DNA of 25,253 nucleotides from Selenomonadales bacterium (GTDB lineage: Bacteria > Bacillota > Clostridia > Christensenellales > QALW01). The stretch spans positions 1 to 25,253 of the forward strand of contig QALW01000047.1 of NCBI GenBank assembly GCA_003150515.1, written 5' to 3'. The position numbers and the translations under genes are program-made. Within the stretch, counting starts at the first letter, position 1; each line of letters starts with the position of its first letter. Shown in pieces: positions 14,481-19,515 of this stretch. The notes below the pieces were generated by a model. The model saw only the letters and a program-made list of their open reading frames with translations. It did no database searches and was not told the DNA's origin.

Positions 14481-15266
14481 CTACAAACAACAAAGAGGGG
14501 AATATTCATTCCCTGCTTTTAATTTGTAAGTTTGGGCAAGGTGAATATATCTCTTAGTTATCTCTAAAGATTCATGCCCGAGAATAGCTTGCAAAGTAAT
14601 AGGGTCTCCGCCGTTGACAAGATACATAGTAGCGAAGGTATGCCGAAGCAAATGGCAATGCAGGCGGGGAATATCAGCGCGCTTTTTAAGCCTTTGAAAA
14701 AGAAGCCTGACAGAATTCCTGCTCATTTCAAAAACAAAGGAAGCTGACTGACGGACATAAGCTTTAAGGACAGGAGCAAAAGCAGAAGAAAGGGGCACGA
14801 TTCTTTCTTTATCTCCCTTGCCGAGGACAACAATATAATTATCGAAAACATCACAGGGACGAAGCCGGAGAGCTTCAGAAAGCCTTAAGCCGCAGTCAAG
14901 GTAAAGCATTATCAAAACTTTATCCCTGCCCGAAACAGATAATAAAAGGCGCTGAATTTCTTCAGAGGAGAGAATGCGAATAACAGATTTGCGGCTTTTA
15001 GGAGTATGAGAACCAGCAAAAATATCAGGATTATACCAATTAAAAAACGCTCTTAAAGCGCGGTAGCGGGTAGCTATAGAAGTGCTGGCATTTCCTTTTT
15101 GACGAAGATAATCCAGATAAGAGAAAATATCATTTATGCCGACATAAGAAACACCGCCGCAAAACCAATTTAAAAACAAGCTGATGTTTTCACGATAAAA
15201 ATTAACCGTAGCGGGAGAATTACCGCGGTTTTTTTGCTCGATTAAAAAAGAATCTAAAATATTCAT
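14481..15266 (-). CDS. Tyrosine recombinase (phage integrase)
   Basis: The 261-aa protein has a SAM-like N-terminal core-binding domain (about 1-85) and a full catalytic domain. The catalytic set is R128 (GLRLSEAL), K150 (LGKGDKERIVPL), H205 and R208 (HLLRHTFAT), H231 (LGHESL) and nucleophile Y240 (TKRYIHL). It resembles the XerC/XerD size class but sits inside the element next to Rep and close to attL, so it is the likely enzyme for integration into tRNA-Lys. Its ATG shares one base with the Rep stop codon (TAATG), implying translational coupling of replication and integration genes. There is no recognisable excisionase; a small protein of the element may fill that role. Confidence 0.92.
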   Translation of the reverse strand: MNILDSFLIEQKNRGNSPATVNFYRENISLFLNWFCGGVSYVGINDIFSYLDYLRQKGNASTSIATRYRALRAFFNWYNPDIFAGSHTPKSRKSVIRILSSEEIQRLLLSVSGRDKVLIMLYLDCGLRLSEALRLRPCDVFDNYIVVLGKGDKERIVPLSSAFAPVLKAYVRQSASFVFEMSRNSVRLLFQRLKKRADIPRLHCHLLRHTFATMYLVNGGDPITLQAILGHESLEITKRYIHLAQTYKLKAGNEYSPLCCL

Positions 15267-15883
15267 TAGAATATAATTTCTCCTGTTATGGGGTCCAGTA
15301 TATTATCCTGACCGTTAGAAATACTCCAAGCTTTACTCTTTAAATGCTCTCGCATAACCACAGCACCTGAATCGGCTAAAATACGCTTCCAGTCCGGCCT
15401 ATGACGAATCGCATATTTATGTAATAAATAAAAGGATATAATATTGTATTTCTCACAGAATTCCACCATTTCATCAATGGCACCATACTTATCTGAAACA
15501 AGACCGATAACCTCTAAATAATCAGCGCCGCAAAGACTCTGAACATCTTCTTTTAAATACTGGTGCTTTTCAGAATTATCAAGATGGCACAAATAACGGG
15601 CATAGCCGCGAAGAGAGTTAACACGCTCACAGCCTACGCCGCCTATCTTTTCAAAAACCTTTTCAGCCTGCTCAGAAGTCTTCACAGAATCAAACATAAT
15701 AAGCACATGCCAATGAGGTTTTTTGACCTCTCCAGTAGGATTTAAGTCCTTATCATGATAAGGAGATATAAAGGAAGGTATAAAAGTAGCGGCTAACCTA
15801 TCCCGCCAGTCAGAGGGAGCGGAATCGGCATAAACTACGCATGCATAATTTCTAGTGCGGACATATCCATTTTTATCTGCCAT
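15266..15883 (-). CDS. Rolling-circle replication initiator (HUH endonuclease, Rep_2/pMV158-like)
   Basis: The product is 205 aa from the ATG at 15883, which has AAGGAGG 6 nt upstream; a frame extension to 15922 has no such site. Motif 1 is RNYACVVY (11-18). The HUH metal-binding motif is H57-W-H59 in KPHWHVLI. Motif 3 is YARYLCHLDNSEKHQY, with Y97 the likely nicking Tyr. This is the pattern of Rep_2 proteins from Gram-positive rolling-circle plasmids (pMV158 RepB type), not of the Ff gene II protein. It would nick the double-stranded origin and start strand displacement of the phage genome. It follows zot and precedes int; the DNA upstream carries strong hairpins and 7-bp tandem repeats. Confidence 0.85.
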   Translation of the reverse strand: MADKNGYVRTRNYACVVYADSAPSDWRDRLAATFIPSFISPYHDKDLNPTGEVKKPHWHVLIMFDSVKTSEQAEKVFEKIGGVGCERVNSLRGYARYLCHLDNSEKHQYLKEDVQSLCGADYLEVIGLVSDKYGAIDEMVEFCEKYNIISFYLLHKYAIRHRPDWKRILADSGAVVMREHLKSKAWSISNGQDNILDPITGEIIF

Positions 15884-15904
15884 AAAAAACCTCCTTAAAA
15901 TGGG

Positions 15905-15929
15905 ACATTGAACATTGAACATTGAACAC
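15905..15929. repeat. Short tandem repeat between rep and zot
   Basis: The 7-mer ACATTGA occurs three times in tandem (from 15905 on), ending in ACACT. It sits between the rep ribosome binding site and the hairpin at 15928-15959. Iterons at this position would fit a Rep-binding site next to a nick hairpin. Confidence 0.6.
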
Positions 15930-15959
15930 TAGGGGGGGTGTCGTAGTGTCCCCCCTAGT
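15928..15959. promoter_or_regulatory. GC-rich hairpin at the zot stop codon: candidate replication origin
   Basis: ACTAGGGGGG (15928-15937) and CCCCCCTAGT (15950-15959) pair perfectly around a 12-nt loop, GTGTCGTAGTGT. The zot stop codon lies in the stem. A strong hairpin with repeats beside an HUH rep gene is the usual layout of a double-strand origin; a transcription attenuator is the alternative. Confidence 0.5.
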
Positions 15960-16620
15960 ATTCACCGCTTGGGGGCTCCCCAGGGGGGGGAGCCCCTTCC
16001 GCGGTAAAAGTAACGCCGGAATCAGTATCAAAAAGCTCAGCGTTACGAATCGCCTTAGTAATAAAATAAACCTTAGGGAATAAACCGACCTTTTCTTCAC
16101 AGTCGGCTAAACGAGTTGCGCCAGTCTCTGGATTAGTAACAACTTTAATAGTGTTGCGATAACGGCGCTTAAAGCCTAAAAATCCTAACCTAGAAAACAC
16201 ATAGGTAGAATCTATCAACTGCCGAACTTGCAAGTCAATATCGGGATACTGGCTTGAAAGAATAATATTTAAATGGTTTTTCCTCTGAAACTTAAAAAAC
16301 TCTCTAGCTTCCTCGGGAAAACTTTTAAAATCTCTGTTGTTATGAACTAAACCAGCTTCATCAATAAGAATAAGAGATTCAGCAGGATAAGAATAGTTAT
16401 AGTAATCTTCGGCTAAAGGCATTCCAACGCCAAAATTAGAATACACATAGCCCTTTTTTTTCTTAACATGACGGGCGGCGGCAAGAGACATTCCTAACGT
16501 CTTACCGCTTCCCTTTTTGCCAACATAAAATATAAGGTGGTATTTATTGCTACAATACCTAAAAAGATGGAATATTAAATAGCCTGAAAGACAAATAAAA
16601 AAAGCGAGTATAAAATTCAT
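15955..16620 (-). CDS. Zot/pI-family inovirus assembly ATPase
   Basis: The 221-aa protein starts with a membrane segment (residues 2-20, ILAFFICLSGYLIFHLF). The P-loop ATPase domain follows: Walker A GKKGSGKT (34-41), Walker B LILIDE (83-88) and a conserved SSQYPDIDLQVR (122-133). This matches Zonular occludens toxin/gene I proteins, which power extrusion of filamentous phage through the inner membrane. In Ff the membrane segment comes after the ATPase domain and is followed by a periplasmic part that meets the secretin. Here it is N-terminal, no C-terminal extracellular domain is present, and the tail is short and Pro/Gly-rich. Start ATG 16620 has GAGGTG upstream. It is the best single marker that the element is an inovirus. 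Confidence 0.92.
   Translation of the reverse strand: MNFILAFFICLSGYLIFHLFRYCSNKYHLIFYVGKKGSGKTLGMSLAAARHVKKKKGYVYSNFGVGMPLAEDYYNYSYPAESLILIDEAGLVHNNRDFKSFPEEAREFFKFQRKNHLNIILSSQYPDIDLQVRQLIDSTYVFSRLGFLGFKRRYRNTIKVVTNPETGATRLADCEEKVGLFPKVYFITKAIRNAELFDTDSGVTFTAEGAPPPGEPPSGEY
15972..15996. repeat. Second GC-rich hairpin within the zot 3' end
   Basis: GGGGCTCCCC (15972-15981) pairs with GGGGAGCCCC (15987-15996). It encodes the Pro-rich Zot tail (APPPGEPPSGEY) and stands out from the AT-rich phage sequence. It may work with the adjacent hairpin as an origin or a packaging signal. Confidence 0.5.
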
Positions 16621-16671
16621 ACTAACACCTCACTAAAAGAAAAAAAGGGGCGGGGAAACCGCCCCATAAAA

Positions 16672-16857
16672 TCAAACACCAGCGCCGGGAATCCAGCTAC
16701 GTACCATACTGATAACAATACTTGCTATAGCAAGTATAACAAAGATAAGAAGCAAAGGATTATCAGTAATAAAAGTAACTACACTGCCTACCCATTCCAG
16801 AAAAGCCGCAAAAAATGTGCCTATTGCAGTCAAAATAGTATTTAAAGTATCAGACAT
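16672..16857 (-). CDS. 61-aa membrane protein, candidate major coat protein
   Basis: The product is 61 aa with two hydrophobic parts: a moderately apolar helix (about 4-30, LNTILTAIGTFFAAFLEWVG) and a strong membrane segment (34-53, PLLLIFVILAIASIVISMV) followed by a basic residue. Start ATG 16857 has GGAGG at 7-nt spacing, among the best ribosome binding sites of the operon. There is no cleavable signal peptide of standard form. It lies directly upstream of zot in a run of small membrane-protein genes, the place of coat genes in filamentous phages. Major coat identity is inferred from size, helix content and position; the neighbouring small proteins are alternatives. Confidence 0.6.
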   Translation of the reverse strand: MSDTLNTILTAIGTFFAAFLEWVGSVVTFITDNPLLLIFVILAIASIVISMVRSWIPGAGV

Positions 16858-16877
16858 AATTTAACCTCCTTTCTTTC

Positions 16878-17012
16878 TTAATCAGCGCGCTTGATGAATC
16901 CTAATATAACAAACAGCACAGCAAGAGGAATAAATAAAAAGCTAATCGAAGCAGGAAAAGCCAGAAAAACCTCAAGGGCTGATTGTATCGCAGTTAATAC
17001 GGGACTAAGCAT
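16878..17012 (-). CDS. 44-aa membrane protein, inovirus minor virion or coat candidate
   Basis: The ATG at 17012 follows the stop codon of the preceding gene directly, and GAGG lies just before that stop. The product is 44 aa: a short amphipathic start (LSPVLTAIQSALEVFLAF), a membrane segment (23-40, ISFLFIPLAVLFVILGFI) and a basic end, KRAD. This fits the inovirus small virion proteins (like pVII, pIX or pVIII) in size and in positive-inside charge at the end that would contact DNA. No family is recognisable by eye. Confidence 0.6.
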   Translation of the reverse strand: MLSPVLTAIQSALEVFLAFPASISFLFIPLAVLFVILGFIKRAD

Positions 17013-17279
17013 TTACCTCAATCCTCCAATTAGACGGCCGAAAAGCTTAAGCAATACCCAGCTAGCGGCCAAAACAATAATAGTTGCGGCAAAAGCGGCA
17101 ATATTAGGCTGTAAAACAGTTTTAGTAGTAGTTATAGTCTCTTCAAAGGGAAGCTCAACAAGCTGAGCGGTTCCGCTGTAAGAATAACGCTCGGAAGTAT
17201 AGCCGGTATGCGTTTCCGTCTCAGTTATGGTTACTTCCTCAAAATATATAGCCTCAAAAAAATCAATTAAATCGTTCAT
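17013..17279 (-). CDS. 88-aa single-pass membrane protein of the inovirus
   Basis: I place the start at ATG 17279, which has GGAGG at 6-nt spacing and overlaps the previous stop in ATGA; a longer TTG-initiated frame to 17294 lacks this. The first 55 residues are polar and rich in Thr and Glu (EEVTITETETHTGYTSERYS), and one membrane segment follows (about 60-80, IAAFAATIIVLAASWVLLKLF). An extracellular Thr-rich head with a C-terminal anchor suggests a minor virion tip protein (pVI- or pIII-accessory-like). The identification is inferential. Confidence 0.6.
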   Translation of the reverse strand: MNDLIDFFEAIYFEEVTITETETHTGYTSERYSYSGTAQLVELPFEETITTTKTVLQPNIAAFAATIIVLAASWVLLKLFGRLIGGLR

Positions 17280-17431
17280 TCCTGACCTCCCCAAAAGGTT
17301 TTAAGAATAATGCCAACACCGGACAAAATAAACATCAAAAGCAAAAAAGAGCCGAAGCTAAAGCCGGGGGCAATCTGAGCGCTAAAAAGAGCGCCTACCC
17401 AAGAGCCAAAAGCAGAAATAATATCAGCCAT
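17276..17431 (-). CDS. 51-aa membrane protein of the inovirus
   Basis: The frame is open to 17473, but ATG 17431 has AGGTG 5 nt upstream and begins just after the previous stop, so the 51-aa form is preferred. It contains ADIISAFGSWVGALFSA, then a Gly/Phe-rich turn and a membrane segment (28-45, GSFLLLMFILSGVGIILK). It overlaps the next gene by 4 bp. It is another candidate coat or minor virion protein. Confidence 0.6.
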   Translation of the reverse strand: MADIISAFGSWVGALFSAQIAPGFSFGSFLLLMFILSGVGIILKTFWGGQE

Positions 17432-17439
17432 TAAATCAC

Positions 17440-17556
17440 CTACCAAGGGAAAAATTCTCTGATAAGCTTCCAAGCCGCTAAAGCGATTAAAACAACAATA
17501 ACGGCAACAACGGGAATAAGAGCGGGAATCTTACCTAATATCTCGAAAAAATCCAT
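17440..17556 (-). CDS. 38-aa membrane peptide of the inovirus
   Basis: The gene has AGGAGG before ATG 17556 and ends 8 bp before the next start. The product begins MDFFEILGKIPALIPVVAV, has one membrane segment (about 10-29) and ends with basic then aromatic residues (KLIREFFPW). At 38 aa it is in the size class of Ff pVII (33) and pIX (32). It is too short for similarity by eye. Confidence 0.55.
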   Translation of the reverse strand: MDFFEILGKIPALIPVVAVIVVLIALAAWKLIREFFPW

Positions 17557-17564
17557 ATATCCTC

Positions 17565-18521
17565 CTAACTATTGCCTTTATGTATGCCCCATAAAAGGAG
17601 CATAAGGACAACGCCAACGGGAAGTACCATAGATATAAAGGGATTATCAAGAAGAGGAACAACAATATCATTAAGTCCGTCCTGAGCGCCAAGACCATAC
17701 TGGCCGGACATTACATTTGAATTCATAGCGTCCTGAACGCCTTCGCCTGCGGATTCAGCCTGTTCGGCATTCTCTTCATTCTGTTCCAACTTTTCAGGCG
17801 TTAAAAAATTACCAAAGATATTTGCCCAAATATCGGTTGAAGTCTCCAGATTTTCAAACTGAACAGGAGTATCAGAACAGCAGAACATAAAATTCTGAAT
17901 AGGGGTGCTAGGCCACATATAGGCGTTAAGGTTAGCTTTAATGCCAAAAGTAAAAGGAACGCCGAAAACTAAATAAGCGGAGGGAACCTCCAAAACGCAG
18001 GAATAACAAATATATTGCATCTGAGTAGTCTGAGGACTGTTAGTACTACCAGTAGCGACATTAGGAGCACCGAAAGTAACGCTGTAATTATCCACAATTT
18101 CAAGAGGAACCTCATCCTCTCCAATAACAGCGCATAAATTCCAAAGCCGAGCGGACATTACAGCGCCGTCCGCATAGTCTGTGCCTACATTAGGAGTTAC
18201 CAAAATTCCAATGTTAAAGGCTAAAAAACCACCCTCATTCTTAACTAAATCCACAGTCCAAAGCTCAGAAACTTCAATAACATAGTCGCCTAAAGAAACA
18301 ACGCTGGAAAAAGAATAAGCCCATGGCTCGTAAGAATAAATAGGGGAATTAACCTGTAAAGGATAAGTATTTCTAGAGGGATATCTATCGTAACTGGTAG
18401 AAGTACCAGAAGAATTAGTGATAATAAAGGTAGCGGGCTTGCTGGGCTCAGCTAAAGAAGAAAAAGAGAGGCAAAGCGTTAATACTACCATTAAAGACAA
18501 TACAACAATAATCTTTTTCAT
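17565..18521 (-). CDS. pIII-like adsorption/minor coat protein of the inovirus
   Basis: The 318-aa protein has a clear N-terminal signal peptide (KKIIVVLSLMVVLTLCLSFS, cleavage after about 24, SLA-EPS). A long exported domain rich in Ser, Thr, Asn and Tyr follows, then a Glu-rich linker (NEENAEQAESAGEGVQD, about 248-264) and a C-terminal membrane anchor (about 295-312, ISMVLPVGVVLMLLLWG) ending in a basic residue. This is the architecture of filamentous phage pIII: receptor-binding head, linker, anchor. Start ATG 18521 has GGGAGG. It sits between the ssDNA-binding-like gene and the small virion genes, as in other inoviruses. The head sequence shows no recognisable fold. Confidence 0.75.
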   Translation of the reverse strand: MKKIIVVLSLMVVLTLCLSFSSLAEPSKPATFIITNSSGTSTSYDRYPSRNTYPLQVNSPIYSYEPWAYSFSSVVSLGDYVIEVSELWTVDLVKNEGGFLAFNIGILVTPNVGTDYADGAVMSARLWNLCAVIGEDEVPLEIVDNYSVTFGAPNVATGSTNSPQTTQMQYICYSCVLEVPSAYLVFGVPFTFGIKANLNAYMWPSTPIQNFMFCCSDTPVQFENLETSTDIWANIFGNFLTPEKLEQNEENAEQAESAGEGVQDAMNSNVMSGQYGLGAQDGLNDIVVPLLDNPFISMVLPVGVVLMLLLWGIHKGNS

Positions 18522-18569
18522 GCTTTACCTCCCTTTTAATATAATAAAGGCTATATAAATAACCAAGCC

Positions 18570-18818
18570 TTAAAATAGTGCTTTGTCTGCTTCCAGTCCT
18601 GTAACGTCAAGGGCTAGCTCTATGCCCTGACTGCCATTGCGGGCATATAGATTAAGCTTATGGATACTGCCCACAGTATAAATAGAAAGACACTTTTTAT
18701 ATAGTTCATTTGAAACATAGTAGCCAATCTGCTGACCATACTGATTTTCAAAGTTAAGCATGTACCCATTACCTTTTTTTGTTTGTTTGTAATCCTTGAC
18801 ACGAAACGGAAAAAACAT
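18570..18818 (-). CDS. Probable ssDNA-binding protein of the inovirus (pV-like)
   Basis: The 82-aa soluble protein is first in the leftward operon, with GGAG before ATG 18818. It is basic and aromatic near its N-terminus (FPFRVKDYKQTKKGNGYMLN) and seems beta-rich, with alternating strands (GYYVSNELYK, SIHKLNLYARNG) and a final LALDVTGLEAD. Size, predicted beta content, exposed Tyr/Phe and position ahead of the adsorption gene match the gene V-type ssDNA-binding proteins that coat phage strands before assembly. No diagnostic motif exists for this family, so the call rests on layout. An alternative is a small regulatory protein. Confidence 0.5.
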   Translation of the reverse strand: MFFPFRVKDYKQTKKGNGYMLNFENQYGQQIGYYVSNELYKKCLSIYTVGSIHKLNLYARNGSQGIELALDVTGLEADKALF

Positions 18819-18863
18819 AATTATCTCCTTTCACCTGCTAAGGGGCAGGCTCCCTATTAATTT

Positions 18864-18896
18864 TTTGTAAACAAAAAGAATACCTTAGCTTACAAA
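18864..18896. promoter_or_regulatory. Operator-like inverted repeat in the inovirus switch region
   Basis: TTTGTAAAC (18864-18872) and GCTTACAAA (18888-18896) are inverted with one mismatch, spaced by 15 bp. They lie just downstream of the -10 box of the leftward promoter. It is a likely binding site for the divergent ribbon-helix-helix regulator. Confidence 0.5.
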
Positions 18897-18900
18897 TAAG

Positions 18901-18929
18901 ATTATAAAACATAAGACAATATAAGTCAA
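18901..18929 (-). promoter_or_regulatory. Main leftward promoter of the inovirus
   Basis: On the minus strand TTGACT (18929-18924), a 17-bp spacer and TATAAT (18906-18901) drive the ssDNA-binding-like gene and probably the whole operon through to int, since no clear terminator interrupts it. Confidence 0.8.
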
Positions 18930-18936
18930 TAGCTAA

Positions 18937-18965
18937 TTTGCAATAATAAAGAAAAATATTATAAT
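18937..18965 (+). promoter_or_regulatory. Promoter of the inovirus ribbon-helix-helix gene
   Basis: TTTGCA (18937-18942), a 17-bp spacer and TATAAT (18960-18965) lie 17 bp before the ATG, back to back with the leftward promoter. Confidence 0.6.
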
Positions 18966-18982
18966 ACGCAAGAGGTGAAAAA

Positions 18983-19162
18983 ATGAAAGAGAAAAAAACA
19001 GAATCTATAACGATAAAAATAACTGAATCAATGAAAAAAGAACTAGAAAAAATTCAGGAAGAAGAAAGACGAGAATTTTCAGATTTAATAAGATATATGC
19101 TACAGAATGAAATAGACCAGTATAAAAAGTGGGGCAAGAAAAAAAGCGAATATACCGGGTAA
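18983..19162 (+). CDS. Ribbon-helix-helix (CopG/Arc-like) regulator of the inovirus
   Basis: The 59-aa protein has a strand ESITIKIT (7-14) that would form the DNA-contacting ribbon, then two helices (MKKELEKIQEEE and FSDLIRYMLQNEIDQYKKWG): the standard RHH fold. The ATG at 18983 has GAGGTG upstream. It is the only gene of the element on the plus strand and is divergent from the structural operon, with both promoters and an inverted repeat between. That placement suggests a lysogeny or copy-number repressor of the leftward promoter. It is short but clearly coding: motif, ribosome binding site and promoter agree. Confidence 0.82.
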   Translation: MKEKKTESITIKITESMKKELEKIQEEERREFSDLIRYMLQNEIDQYKKWGKKKSEYTG

Positions 19163-19189
19163 AATAGCGCTGCGCGCATGCGGCCTGCA

Positions 19190-19243
19190 CATCCCCGCTT
19201 AAGGGGGATGGCAACGGCCTATAATACTGGGGCTTTGCCCCAG
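19190..19243. promoter_or_regulatory. Paired hairpins between the RHH gene and attR: candidate packaging signal or single-strand origin
   Basis: Two strong hairpins lie in a GC-rich island of the otherwise AT-rich phage: CATCCCC/GGGGATG (19190-19196, 19204-19210) and CTGGGGC/GCCCCAG (19227-19233, 19237-19243). The whole 19163-19341 gap has no gene. In filamentous phages a GC-rich hairpin in the non-coding region is the packaging signal, and complementary-strand origins are hairpins too. Confidence 0.5.
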
Positions 19244-19341
19244 CCCCCGAGAGGCTTCAAGCATTAAAGAAGCTTTAGGCGGATAGCTAGGCGCGAAAAA
19301 ACAGAGAGGGAAGAGAGAGGGAGCAGACGCGCAAACGCTTC

Positions 19342-19386
19342 CTTTTAATCAGGGTGTCCCGAGTTCGAATCTCGGATGGATCACCA
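19342..19386 (+). repeat. attR: 45-bp copy of the tRNA-Lys 3' end
   Basis: It is identical to 14203-14247, with no D-arm or 5' half upstream, so it is not a second tRNA gene. It marks the right boundary of the inovirus. Confidence 0.95.
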
Positions 19387-19420
19387 CTATTTCCCTCAGG
19401 ACAGTTTTTAAGGGATGGAT

Positions 19421-19463
19421 ATTATATAACCCGGAAGGCGTTTTGCTTTCCGGGTTATATAAT
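19421..19463 (+). terminator. Hairpin after attR, probably the original tRNA-Lys terminator
   Basis: A perfect 16-bp stem pairs ATTATATAACCCGGAA (19421-19436) with TTCCGGGTTATATAAT (19448-19463). There is little T tract after it on either strand, apart from AT-rich flanks. Before integration it lay just past the tRNA. Confidence 0.55.
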
Positions 19464-19515
19464 TAATAGGCGGGGATTTTTTTAATTCTGCCGCGGTATT
19501 GGAGAAAACGAAATT

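Larger units (their letters stand above)
14203..19386. mobile_element. Integrated filamentous phage (inovirus) prophage, complete
   Basis: Perfect 45-bp direct repeats bound the element at tRNA-Lys (14203-14247 and 19342-19386), giving a 5,139-bp excised circle. The content fits an inovirus: an ssDNA-binding-like protein, a pIII-like protein with signal peptide and C-terminal anchor, several tiny membrane proteins (coat candidates), a Zot/pI ATPase, an HUH Rep and a tyrosine recombinase. All are on the minus strand behind one consensus promoter, with a divergent ribbon-helix-helix regulator. Gene order, size and AT-rich composition set it apart from the flanks. No gene appears broken. Confidence 0.92.

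Noticed and set aside
15905..15929. Short tandem repeats considered as a CRISPR remnant
   Set aside because: The units are 7 bp in direct tandem without spacers; no CRISPR repeat-spacer pattern or cas gene is seen anywhere in the window.
16891..17166. 91-codon plus-strand frame in the inovirus
   Set aside because: Antisense to two small virion genes that have good start signals and fit the operon.
19005..19214. 69-codon minus-strand frame opposite the RHH gene
   Set aside because: No ribosome binding site or promoter, whereas the plus strand has a clear RHH sequence, ribosome binding site and promoter.
19342..19386. Possible second tRNA-Lys gene
   Set aside because: Only the 3' 45 nt are present; the D-arm and 5' acceptor strand are missing, so it is attR.
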